Shown piece by piece: positions 26,427-33,215 of a stretch of 64,000 nt of DNA (the stretch's first letter is position 1; each line of letters opens with the position of its first letter). Origin of the DNA: an uncultured Christensenellaceae bacterium (GTDB lineage Bacteria > Bacillota > Clostridia > Christensenellales > Borkfalkiaceae); NCBI GenBank assembly GCA_910589015.1, contig CAJUSA010000008.1, positions 14,559 to 78,558 on the forward strand, given 5' to 3'. Both the position numbers and the translations under genes were made by a program. A model generated the notes under the pieces. That model ran no database searches and was not told the origin of the DNA. It saw only the letters and a program-made list of their open reading frames with translations.

Positions 26427-26459
26427 GCCTTGCTACCTTCCTTTTTCTTTTTGATTTTT

Positions 26460-26594
26460 TTAATAGGTAGGGGAATTGAATATAATTACTCCGATAACGA
26501 GCATAACGCAATACATTATAGACCAAAATATAGCCTTTCTTCGCTCGTCCAACTCTTCCGCCTTTTCCTTTATTGTCGGTCTGAATCTTGGCAT
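26460..26594 (-). CDS. Small single-pass membrane protein, 44 residues
   Basis: The sequence starts MPRFRPTIKEKAEELDERRK and continues with a membrane helix (AIFWSIMYCVMLVIGVIIF) and a four-residue polar end. AAAGGAAGGGAA lies seven bases before the ATG. Its start lies within the last codons of the upstream membrane protein (25-base overlap), which suggests coupling. A charged N-terminal helix followed by one helix is typical of small phage or element membrane proteins such as holin-like or modulators; function is unknown. Confidence 0.6.
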   Translation of the reverse strand: MPRFRPTIKEKAEELDERRKAIFWSIMYCVMLVIGVIIFNSPTY

Positions 26595-27037
26595 TTTTCG
26601 TTCCCTTCCTTTATGCGTTTTAGAATTTCCTCGTAGCTCTCTACCGTTTTATAGCCCGAAAAATAAAAACCGTGTCTTTCTTTTACTTTGTAGCACCCTA
26701 AATACGCGCGCCCGTTCGCCCGTCTGGCGACATACTCAATCTTCTTAATCGGAACGGTGAACGGTGTGCCGACGTCGTCTTGCGAATCTTCTTCATCTAT
26801 CGCGCCGTTTGCCCGCGTGAAAGATAGCCAACCGATTTGCGCTTGCAGCTTTTGCGGATCGTTCTCGATCGCGATCCATTCGAGGTCGTCTTCGTCCTCG
26901 TCCTCGTCCTCGTCCTCGAATAGTTCGGGCCGTCGCTTGGCGATCACCCGAACCACGATAACCGCGGTTATAAGAACCCCCAACGCCCCGAACGCGAACG
27001 CCAACGTGATTACCTTTGCAAGCTCGAATATGCCCAT
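26570..27037 (-). CDS. Element membrane protein with acidic repeat, 155 residues
   Basis: First gene of the leftward operon. One N-terminal helix (VITLAFAFGALGVLITAVIVV) is followed by RRPELFEDEDEDEDEDD, an acidic stretch encoded by a short tandem repeat of GAC/GAG-type codons that could vary in length by slippage. The C-terminal cytoplasmic part is mixed alpha/beta with no known family. AAGGGGG precedes the ATG. Confidence 0.7.
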   Translation of the reverse strand: MGIFELAKVITLAFAFGALGVLITAVIVVRVIAKRRPELFEDEDEDEDEDDLEWIAIENDPQKLQAQIGWLSFTRANGAIDEEDSQDDVGTPFTVPIKKIEYVARRANGRAYLGCYKVKERHGFYFSGYKTVESYEEILKRIKEGNEKCQDSDRQ

Positions 27038-27054
27038 TATTCCCCCTTAAATCG

Positions 27055-27098
27055 AAAAAGAGGGTTTATACCGATCCGACACGGTACAAACTCTCTTT
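27055..27098 (-). promoter_or_regulatory. Leader hairpin, probable attenuator of the element operon
   Basis: In the leader, AAAGAGAGTTTGTACCG pairs with CGGTATAAACCCTCTTT (17 positions, one mismatch and one G-U), with an eight-base loop and a U run at its end. It sits between the operon promoter and its first ribosome site. Confidence 0.55.
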
Positions 27099-27169
27099 CT
27101 CTTTATCTCGCCGCGCCGTTTCCGTTTACGACGTCGGGTTGATCTGATTTTAATTGTGTCGGATAAATC

Positions 27170-27185
27170 AATGCAAAATTGCATT
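27170..27185. promoter_or_regulatory. Operator 1
   Basis: AATGCAAAATTGCATT, a perfect palindrome with AA centre, just downstream of the expected leftward start. Confidence 0.7.
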
Positions 27186-27194
27186 GATAACGCC

Positions 27195-27223
27195 ATTATA
27201 TAATGCAATTTTGAATTTGTCAA
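27195..27223 (-). promoter_or_regulatory. Leftward promoter of the element operon
   Basis: Consensus TTGACA, 17-base spacer, consensus TATAAT. Operator 2 occupies the spacer almost exactly. The complementary bases of the -35 give TTGTCA, a likely -35 for the XRE gene in the other direction. Confidence 0.8.
27202..27217. promoter_or_regulatory. Operator 2
   Basis: AATGCAATTTTGAATT, pattern AATNCAA-NN-TTGNATT, 32 bases from operator 1 and inside the leftward promoter spacer. Confidence 0.65.
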
Positions 27224-27229
27224 CAGAAA

Positions 27230-27245
27230 AATGCAATTTTGTATT
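27230..27245. promoter_or_regulatory. Operator 3
   Basis: AATGCAATTTTGTATT, same pattern, 28 bases from operator 2. It lies between the -35 (TTGTCA at 27217) and -10 of the XRE gene's own promoter. Confidence 0.65.
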
Positions 27246-27270
27246 AAAATTTTTTGAAAGAGGGTAAAAT

Positions 27271-27630
27271 ATGAGATTAAAAGAGCTAAGAGAAGAAAAA
27301 AATCTTTCACAAAAACAAGTTTCGGTAGCCATTAACACAAATCAATCTAATATAGCCAGGTGGGAAAATGGCTTAAATGAGCCCGCTATTTCCTTTGCAA
27401 TAGCGCTTGCCGACTTTTTCGGCGTGACGGTTGATTATCTGATAGGGCGGACGGACGAGCTCGGGAACGTCGCCGCCATGCCGCCCGCCGCGCCTGCACT
27501 TGCCGAGGACGAGCGGCGGCTCTTGGAATGTTACCGCGCTCTGGAACCCGATTATAAGCGCTTGGCGATCGATACGCTCGGAACGTGGTCGGGGATCCCG
27601 ACGAAAAAAGGTAAGACGAGCCGCGCCTGA
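27271..27630 (+). CDS. XRE-family repressor of the element
   Basis: 119 residues. Residues 1-65 are an XRE helix-turn-helix of the phage-repressor type (NLSQKQVSVAINTNQSNIAR, then WENGLNEP and VTVDYLIGR). A short Ala/Pro linker and a helical C-terminal part follow. It is divergent from the six-gene operon, and three palindromic operators fill the gap, so it probably represses both directions. GAAAGAGGG precedes the ATG. Confidence 0.88.
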   Translation: MRLKELREEKNLSQKQVSVAINTNQSNIARWENGLNEPAISFAIALADFFGVTVDYLIGRTDELGNVAAMPPAAPALAEDERRLLECYRALEPDYKRLAIDTLGTWSGIPTKKGKTSRA

Positions 27631-27676
27631 TATAGTAAACTCTTCTTGGTAGATTTTACCAAAGGAGAATTTATTG

Positions 27677-27859
27677 ATGAATTACAAGCAATTTGAACGA
27701 TTGAAAGCACTTGCTTTCGAGCTTTCCGCATTGTCTGCGGAAATGATTGCCGAATTTATGGCAATGGACCGACAGGACGCAGAGAACGCGAAAGCGCAAA
27801 AAAAAATCCCGAAAACGGCATTTTGCTGTTTCCAGGGTGCAAACTCGATAGCGGAATGA
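27677..27859 (+). CDS. Element small protein upstream of integrase
   Basis: 60 residues, mostly one amphipathic helix (MNYKQFERLKALAFELSALS, then AEMIAEFMAMDRQDAENAKA), then a Lys-rich end with two Cys. The size and place next to an integrase would suit an excisionase-like protein, but no winged-helix motif is visible. AAAGGAG lies nine bases before ATG 27677. Confidence 0.6.
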   Translation: MNYKQFERLKALAFELSALSAEMIAEFMAMDRQDAENAKAQKKIPKTAFCCFQGANSIAE

Positions 27860-27906
27860 AAACCCGAGCCGAGGCGCCTTTTTATTCGGAGGAGGAAATA
27901 AAAAGA

Positions 27907-28881
27907 ATGCCGAAACTCAAATACGGGCGTTTCCGTAAAACACGCGACGGATTGTGGCAGGTGCGATACCGCCGCGACGGATTCGATAAACAATTCACCT
28001 CAAAGAACTTGAACACGGTCAAAGACGCGTTTCGCGAATGGGTGCGGAGTGTCAACGACGAAAAAAAGGACGCACTACCCAAAAAAACACAGATTTTTTT
28101 TGATTTTTCCGAGCGGTATTTTTTGCAGGTCAAGCGGGCAAACGTAGAAAAACAGACTTACGAAACGCAGCACCGTTGCGCCGAGCTGCATATTTATCCG
28201 AAGTTCGGCGCGCTTCCCCTTCGTCAGATTACACCCATGAAATGCCAAGAGCTGTTAAACGGGATCCTTGCCGAAGGGAAAGGCAGAACGGCGGAAACTG
28301 TAAAATTTATCTTGGGCGAAATTTTCCGAGCGGCTGTCGGGGAAAGGATCATCACTTCAAGCCCTATGCAGTACGTAAAAATCCCGCGGCATATCCGCGA
28401 GAACGGTAAGGCGCTTTCCCTCGATACCGTGCGCGCTTTCGTCGCTGCTATCGATAATTCGCCGTATCGCAAACAGTTTTTAGTATTCCTTTACACAGGA
28501 ATCCGCCGCGATGAAATACATAGCTTGCAGATCGAGGGCGATTTCGTCAGTGTAATTTGCGGAAAATGCCGCAAAGGGCAGAAAAAACGCCGCCGCAAAA
28601 TTCCGATCGCGCCCGAGCTGCGCGCGGTTCTGCCGCTTTCGGAAGAGGACCTTGCCGTCGAAAACGACGTTTTAACGGGGAATTTCAAAAAACTTTGCCC
28701 CGCGCACCATTTGAACGACCTGCGGCACACGTTTATATCGCGCTGTCAGGAATGCGGAATTGCGAAAACGCTTGTAGACGTCTGGACGGATCATACCGAC
28801 AAAAAAGACATGACGGCAGGGGTATACACGCACTTTTCGGAAGAGTATCAGCTGCGGGAAATGGAAAAGCTGAAATTTTAA
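27907..28881 (+). CDS. int: Tyrosine-type site-specific integrase
   Basis: A 324-residue tyrosine recombinase. N-terminal residues (YGRFRKTRDGLWQVRYRRDG) form an AP2-like arm-binding domain, followed by a SAM-like core-binding domain and the catalytic domain. Catalytic residues seen: Arg in YTGIRRDEIHSL (about 199), a Lys-rich beta hairpin, LNDLRHTF where the first His of HxxR is Asn, His in WTDHTD, and the nucleophile Tyr in AGVYTHF (about 306). I chose ATG 27907 after GGAGGAGG; ATG 27856, overlapping the previous stop, is an alternative. It integrates the element at tRNA-Pro. Confidence 0.93.
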   Translation: MPKLKYGRFRKTRDGLWQVRYRRDGFDKQFTSKNLNTVKDAFREWVRSVNDEKKDALPKKTQIFFDFSERYFLQVKRANVEKQTYETQHRCAELHIYPKFGALPLRQITPMKCQELLNGILAEGKGRTAETVKFILGEIFRAAVGERIITSSPMQYVKIPRHIRENGKALSLDTVRAFVAAIDNSPYRKQFLVFLYTGIRRDEIHSLQIEGDFVSVICGKCRKGQKKRRRKIPIAPELRAVLPLSEEDLAVENDVLTGNFKKLCPAHHLNDLRHTFISRCQECGIAKTLVDVWTDHTDKKDMTAGVYTHFSEEYQLREMEKLKF

Positions 28882-28888
28882 CGATTTA

Positions 28889-28916
28889 CTACCCAAATAA
28901 CTACCCAAAAAACTGC
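28889..28916. repeat. Candidate integrase arm-binding site, right
   Basis: CTACCCAAATAACTACCC then AAAAAACTGC, the counterpart of 22267-22295 in the same orientation. Confidence 0.5.
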
Positions 28917-28965
28917 AAAAAACGTTCCAGAATGGAAAAAACGAGGAAAAAAAGGCAAGAAAAAG

Positions 28966-29015
28966 CCCCGTATTTTGCGGAAATCTGTTAAAAATCACAC
29001 AAAATACGGGGTTTT
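28966..29015 (+). terminator. Terminator of the integrase gene
   Basis: CCCCGTATTTTG pairs with CAAAATACGGGG across a 22-base loop, followed by TTTT. It abuts the att site. Confidence 0.6.
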
Positions 29016-29061
29016 GGTTGAGGTGACGGGACTTGAACCCACGACCTCTTGGTCCCTAACC
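29015..29061. repeat. Attachment-site copy, tRNA end
   Basis: The 47-bp repeat forming the 3' half of the intact tRNA-Pro gene; identical to 22131-22177. Confidence 0.92.
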
Positions 29062-29091
29062 AAGCGCGCTACCAAACTGCGCTACACCTCA
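29015..29091 (-). tRNA. tRNA-Pro (AGG)
   Basis: A 77-base cloverleaf with encoded CCA. Acceptor TGAGGTG/CACCTCA, D-arm GCGC/GCGC, anticodon stem CTTGG/CCAAG around the loop TTAGGGA (anticodon AGG), five-base variable loop, and T-loop TTCAAGT. The T-stem has two G-U type pairs. An unmodified A at the first anticodon position is unusual in bacteria outside tRNA-Arg. The gene's 3' half is the integration target. Confidence 0.9.
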
Positions 29092-29253
29092 ATGTTGTCG
29101 CCTTTTATTGTTTTCGGTCTACGACCTCTTTTTCTCGACGGCGCAAGGGGAACGCCGTCTCGGTCAAGGATTGCACCAAGATATGTGCAATCGCCTTGTT
29201 CGCATTGCGCACACACGCCGCAGGCGTGATGTGCAGAACGCAATGCTTACCCC

Positions 29254-29291
29254 GAACCAAGCGATGCTTGCAAACTGCGCTACACCTCAAT
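29254..29291 (-). pseudogene. tRNA-Pro remnant (5' half)
   Basis: Twenty-one bases (29271-29291) are identical to the tRNA 5' acceptor and D region at 29073-29093, and AACCAAGCG recurs before it. The rest of the cloverleaf is lost. A faint trace of the 3' half (CTACGACCTCTTT) lies near 29121. Between the two, 29093-29253 holds no gene I can support. Confidence 0.7.
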
Positions 29292-29376
29292 AAAAGCATA
29301 TATTATTATAGGCAAGTTTCTGAAACCTGTCAAGCGTTTTTTCTTTATTTTCCGAATTTTCTCATAAGAGGAAGAG

Positions 29377-29403
29377 AAAAATACCGTCCTTGCGGACGGT
29401 ATT
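29377..29403 (-). terminator. Terminator of the hybrid sensor kinase gene
   Basis: AATACCGTCC pairs with GGACGGTATT around TTGC, followed by a U run on the minus strand. Confidence 0.85.
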
Positions 29404-29427
29404 CGTGATCGGCTCGTTCTTTGTTTT

Positions 29428-31617
29428 TTACGGGCATTCGTTTTTGCCGAGACTTTCCATTTTTTGTAACAAAACTTTCACGTCGATCGGTTTGGTCAGG
29501 AAGTCGTTCATGCCGCTCGCGTAAGCCTTATCCCGATCCTCTTTGAAACTGTTTGCCGTGCAGGCGAAAATCGGCACCGACTGCGCATCGGGGCGGGCGA
29601 GGGAACGGATTTTCACCGCAGCGGCGCAACCGTCGAGAACGGGCATCTGCATGTCCATGAGCACGGCGCCGAATTCGTTGGGCGCGGATTGCTCGAAGAG
29701 CGCCACTGCCTCGCCGCCGTCTTTGGCGTGCGCCGTTTCGAATCCCGCTTCTTCCAAAATGACGAGCAGGATCTCGGCGTTGAGTTCGTTGTCTTCCGCA
29801 ATGAGGATTTTCGGCAGCGTTTGCGCTCGGTCGTGCGCTTGCGCTGCCTCTTCGGCGTAATTTTCCCCGTTTTCACGCAGATACTCGGGCAGGTCGGAAA
29901 TTTCCGCGGGTAGCGTAACCGTGAATGTGCTGCCTTTGCCGAGTTCGCTTTCCACCGCGATCGTACCGCCCATGGCGTCGATCAGCAGTTTGCTGATCGA
30001 AAGACCCAGTCCCGTTCCCTTGATGGACTGTTTGCTCGTGTTGCGGTCCTGCGTGAATACGTCGAAGATCTTCGTCTGAAATTCTTTGCTGATTCCGCAG
30101 CCCGAATCCTCGCAGGAAATGACGGTGGTAACGTGCTTTTCATCGGTTTTATGTTGGCGGACGGTGACTTTGATATATCCGCCTTTCGGTGTGAATTTGG
30201 CGGCGTTTCCGACGAGGTTCATGAGGATCTGTTTGAGATGGATCTCGTCGCCGAGGATGCACGGGGTATCGATTTCGATGTCCGACAGATATTCGATTCC
30301 GCGGCTTGTGATATTGTCGTATTGCATGGAATGAATGGCGTTTATGACGGAATCGAGCAGAAGGGGCTCGTGAATGATTTCGGTTTTTCCCGCCCGCAAT
30401 TTGGAAATATCGAGAATATCGTTGATGAGCGAGAGCAAATAATTTGCCGTACTGCGCGATTTATGGAGCCATTCTTTGACCTGTTCGGATTTTTCGGGGT
30501 CGTCGAGCGAAGTGGTGATCAGGTGATTCAGCCCCACAATTCCGTTTAGCGGCGTGCGTATCTCATGGCTCATGTTGGAAAGAAATTCGCTCTGCGCTTT
30601 TTCCTGCGCGATCGCTCTGTTCGTGCGCGACTGTGCGAGCGCCACGAGGAAGGCGGTTACGATGAGAACGACTGCCGTGATGAAGAGAGCGACGAAAATC
30701 AGCACGACGAAACTGCTGGTTTGTTCCGCAAGCGCAACGTCGTCGACGGAAAACAGAAAATACCAATTTATGTTGCTGCTGAAGGGGACGCAGTAATGCA
30801 GTTGCCGCACGCCTTCGTGAGTGGTATAGAACGAGAACGTGGCGCCGTTTTCCATTTTATCGTGCAGTTGCGGGGCGGATAAGTCGGATTTTTCGCACTG
30901 TCCGATGAGTTCGAACAGATTGTCGGTGGCGGTATTGTCGGCGTTTTGTACGTTGACGATATAGTTGCCCTTTCCGTCGACGATGGCGCTGTGTCCGCGG
31001 CTGTTGCCGTATTTATCGACAAAGCTGTCGATGACCAGTCCGTCTTTGAGTTCCGAACGCGCGTTTATGCCGATCACGGCAAGCGATTTTTCGCCGCAGA
31101 GTATAGGCGCGTTCATCATGTTGCCGAAGCTGAAACCGTATATAAGGACGTTGCCCTGTTCCTTCATGGCGGGAAGGACGTCGTATTCGAGGATCGAGGT
31201 CCGCTTTTCCCCGAAGAGGGGAAGAAAATGATAAAAGGATTCGTCGCTGTCGGCGTGTTTGATATCGCGATAGGCGACGCCGTCGTAATAAGAACCGTTT
31301 TCGGTGAGAAGATAGATTTCGTCGAACGGCGTTTCCAAAGCCTCGATGTAGAGAAATTCGTTTACTTCGTTTTGCGTATCGAGCGTGTCCGCCGTGCGGT
31401 TGAGGCGGGAACCGACGCGTTGCAGATTCTTCCAGCTGTAACTGACGAACATGTTGATCGTGTTTTTATCGTGCGTGGCAAGTTCTTCGATGTTGTCGAG
31501 CGTTGTCGTTTCGACGATCCGGTTGACGATAACCGAATAAATTCCGATGATGGCGCCCAGCAAGACGAGCACGACGGCGGCATAGATGCCGTAAAGCAGA
31601 GTTTTTTTACGTTTCAT
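29428..31617 (-). CDS. Hybrid sensor histidine kinase with receiver domain
   Basis: 729 residues. Two membrane helices (about 7-28 and 293-318) flank an extracellular sensor of about 260 residues, probably Cache-like. A HisKA domain follows with the phospho-acceptor His in SNMSHEIRTPLNG (about 347), then HATPase with N box NLVGNAAKF, G1 DSGCGIS and G2 GTGLGLS. A C-terminal receiver holds the phospho-acceptor Asp in VLMDMQMPVLDG (about 654). No output domain or partner regulator is adjacent. ATG 31617 is preferred because AAGG and GGGAGG lie upstream; longer starts have no ribosome site. The ligand is unknown. Confidence 0.92.
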   Translation of the reverse strand: MKRKKTLLYGIYAAVVLVLLGAIIGIYSVIVNRIVETTTLDNIEELATHDKNTINMFVSYSWKNLQRVGSRLNRTADTLDTQNEVNEFLYIEALETPFDEIYLLTENGSYYDGVAYRDIKHADSDESFYHFLPLFGEKRTSILEYDVLPAMKEQGNVLIYGFSFGNMMNAPILCGEKSLAVIGINARSELKDGLVIDSFVDKYGNSRGHSAIVDGKGNYIVNVQNADNTATDNLFELIGQCEKSDLSAPQLHDKMENGATFSFYTTHEGVRQLHYCVPFSSNINWYFLFSVDDVALAEQTSSFVVLIFVALFITAVVLIVTAFLVALAQSRTNRAIAQEKAQSEFLSNMSHEIRTPLNGIVGLNHLITTSLDDPEKSEQVKEWLHKSRSTANYLLSLINDILDISKLRAGKTEIIHEPLLLDSVINAIHSMQYDNITSRGIEYLSDIEIDTPCILGDEIHLKQILMNLVGNAAKFTPKGGYIKVTVRQHKTDEKHVTTVISCEDSGCGISKEFQTKIFDVFTQDRNTSKQSIKGTGLGLSISKLLIDAMGGTIAVESELGKGSTFTVTLPAEISDLPEYLRENGENYAEEAAQAHDRAQTLPKILIAEDNELNAEILLVILEEAGFETAHAKDGGEAVALFEQSAPNEFGAVLMDMQMPVLDGCAAAVKIRSLARPDAQSVPIFACTANSFKEDRDKAYASGMNDFLTKPIDVKVLLQKMESLGKNECP

Positions 31618-31678
31618 TACGCCTTTTTTCCTCCCGTAAACCATTGCGACGTACCGATGAAAAAAGTTTAACGACAAT

Positions 31679-31707
31679 ATTTTAGCACTTTTATACGGCA
31701 AATGCAA
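31679..31707 (-). promoter_or_regulatory. Promoter of the hybrid kinase
   Basis: TTGCAT, 17-base spacer, TAAAAT. Confidence 0.55.
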
Positions 31708-31770
31708 TCGGAAAAAAGAACGAAATCAAAATTTTATCACAAACATGCCGTGCGGGACGGGCTCAAACGG

Positions 31771-31799
31771 TTGACAGCGGCGCGCGGGCGTGGTACAAT
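31771..31799 (+). promoter_or_regulatory. Promoter of the FMN riboswitch transcript
   Basis: TTGACA, 17-base spacer, TACAAT, about 12 bases before the riboswitch. Confidence 0.75.
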
Positions 31800-31811
31800 A
31801 CAGGCAATCGA

Positions 31812-31926
31812 ATATTCTTTGGGGCGGAGTGCAATTCTCCACCGGCAGTATAGTCTGCGAAGGGCTTTTATGCCCCCGAACGGGTGAAATTCCCGTACCG
31901 ACGGTATAGTCCGGACGGAAAAAGAA
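31812..31926 (+). ncRNA. FMN riboswitch (RFN element)
   Basis: Conserved blocks are in order: GGGGCGGAGTGCAATTCTCC, ACCGGCAGTATAGTCTGCGA, CGGGTGAAATTCCCGTACCG, ACGGTATAGTCCGGACGG. These match the six-helix FMN aptamer. A terminator hairpin follows, so FMN binding should stop transcription ahead of the riboflavin transporter gene. Confidence 0.95.
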
Positions 31927-31942
31927 AAACGTGCGAATGTTC

Positions 31943-31969
31943 GCCCCGCTTTTTTGCGGGGCTTTTTTT
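31943..31969 (+). terminator. Expression-platform terminator of the FMN riboswitch
   Basis: GCCCCGC pairs with GCGGGGC around six T, followed by seven T. It lies between the aptamer and the ribU start. Confidence 0.9.
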
Positions 31970-32009
31970 CAGAGAATATCCGAAATAAAAATTTTTTCGA
32001 GGTATTGTT

Positions 32010-32762
32010 ATGGAAGAAGACTTCAACCTGCAAGACGCGACGGATCCCGCCGCAACCCAAACCGAACCGCAACCCGCCGAACTCTCGCCGCGCAAAACGC
32101 GCGGGGAAAAAGCGCGCGAAACGTTGCGGCGGCATTTAACGGCGCCGCGCATCGCATACATGGCGCTTTTTACGGCGCTTGCCTATGTTGTGACCTTTCT
32201 TGAATTTCCCATCTTCAACGTTCCCTATGCCAACCAGCTCAAATTCGATTTTGCGAATGTGTTTTTCATGATCGAAGGATTCATCTTCGGCCCGGTCGAA
32301 GCGGTGTTTTCGATCGCGGTGAAAGAACTGCTCTGCTTTGCCGATTCTTCCACCATGGGCGTGGGGGAAGTGGCGAACTTCATTATGTCCACCGCGTATA
32401 TTCTCGTTCCCTCGATCGGATATCGCTTTCTCAAAGGCAGAAAGTGGGTGGCGGTGTTCCTTGCGATCGCATGCGTCGTTCAAATCGGCGTCAGTTTTAT
32501 CGTCAACTGTTATATCAATTTCCCGTTTTTCGGTGTGCTGTTCCACTTCGACGGAACGCATGCGTTCTGGACGGTGTGGTATTTCGTGATCGCGTTCAAC
32601 GCCATTAAAAGCGTGGGGATCAGTGTTGTCGTGTTCCTGCTCTATAAGCCGCTTTCGCGCTTTATCAAGGCGACTTCGGATAAGTTCGATAAGAGCGTTG
32701 AAAAAGCCCGCAGGAAACGAATGGAAGAACGTGCGCGGAAAAAAGCCGAAAAGCAACCTTAA
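32010..32762 (+). CDS. ribU: Riboflavin ECF transporter S component RibU
   Basis: A 250-residue membrane protein with about six helices. After a Pro/Glu-rich N-terminal extension of about 45 residues comes the S-component core (RIAYMALFTALAYVVTFLEF), with the conserved KFDFANVFFMIEGFIFGP and the following GPVEA loop. The long charged C-terminal tail is Lys/Arg/Glu-rich. It binds riboflavin and works with a shared ECF A/A'/T module encoded elsewhere. Control by the upstream FMN riboswitch supports the call. CGAGGT lies seven bases before the ATG. Confidence 0.93.
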   Translation: MEEDFNLQDATDPAATQTEPQPAELSPRKTRGEKARETLRRHLTAPRIAYMALFTALAYVVTFLEFPIFNVPYANQLKFDFANVFFMIEGFIFGPVEAVFSIAVKELLCFADSSTMGVGEVANFIMSTAYILVPSIGYRFLKGRKWVAVFLAIACVVQIGVSFIVNCYINFPFFGVLFHFDGTHAFWTVWYFVIAFNAIKSVGISVVVFLLYKPLSRFIKATSDKFDKSVEKARRKRMEERARKKAEKQP

Positions 32763-32776
32763 ACGCCTTAAAAATC

Positions 32777-32805
32777 TTGCAAATTTCTGCCGTATGCGGT
32801 ATAAT
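32777..32805 (+). promoter_or_regulatory. Promoter of tsaE cluster, near-leaderless
   Basis: TTGCAA, 17-base spacer, TATAAT. The -10 ends eight bases before the ATG, so the leader is at most one to three bases and no ribosome site exists. Confidence 0.7.
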
Positions 32806-32813
32806 AACCGCGT

Positions 32814-33215
32814 ATGGCAGTTTTTTTATCGGACTCGGAAGAGCAGACCTTCCGCTGGGCGGAAGAATACGCAAAATCGCTGCGGGGCGGCGACACCGTT
32901 TTGCTCGGCGGCGAAATGGGCGCGGGGAAAACGCTGATTGCTAAGGGCATCGCCAAAGGGCTGGGCATCGGGTGCGAGGTCACAAGTCCAACCTATGCTT
33001 ATATCAACGATTACGAAGGCAGACTCTTTCACTTCGATTGCTACCGCGTGGAAAGCGAAGAACAGGCGTTTGCGCTCGGGTTTGCCGATTATTTCGACCT
33101 CGGCGGCATCTGTTTGGTGGAATGGTGCGAAAACATTGCGGGCTTGCTGCCCTTAAACTGTAAAAAAATCGAAATCATCAAGCGCGGCGAAACCGCGCGG
33201 GAGATACGTTTTTGA
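32814..33215 (+). CDS. tsaE: tRNA threonylcarbamoyladenosine (t6A) ATPase TsaE
   Basis: A 133-residue P-loop protein of the TsaE family. Walker A reads GGEMGAGKTLIAKG, and the TSPTYAYINDYEG, FHFDCYR and CLVEWCEN motifs are all present. TsaE drives turnover of the TsaBDE complex that makes t6A on ANN-decoding tRNAs. tsaB follows directly, with its TTG start overlapping this stop; tsaD is not in the window. The message appears nearly leaderless. Confidence 0.95.
   Translation: MAVFLSDSEEQTFRWAEEYAKSLRGGDTVLLGGEMGAGKTLIAKGIAKGLGIGCEVTSPTYAYINDYEGRLFHFDCYRVESEEQAFALGFADYFDLGGICLVEWCENIAGLLPLNCKKIEIIKRGETAREIRF

Larger units (their letters stand above)
22131..29061. mobile_element. Integrated element of about 6.9 kb at tRNA-Pro
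   Basis: A perfect 47-bp direct repeat bounds the segment (22131-22177 and 29015-29061). The repeat is the 3' half of the tRNA-Pro gene, anticodon loop through CCA. A tyrosine integrase gene points at the intact tRNA end, as is usual for tRNA-targeting elements. The unit of insertion is 6,884 bp. Cargo: Phd-Doc, hairpin-rich DNA, a six-gene leftward operon with sigma-like proteins, and an XRE regulator. No relaxase, replication initiator or virion gene is seen, so mobility probably depends on a helper or on excision alone. Confidence 0.88.

Noticed and set aside
27047..27310. An 87-codon leftward frame across the element's promoter region
   Set aside because: It covers the operators, both promoters and the start of the divergent XRE gene, and would be transcribed through its own control region.
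22131..29061. Complete prophage
   Set aside because: No capsid, portal, terminase, tail or lysis genes; total length under 7 kb.
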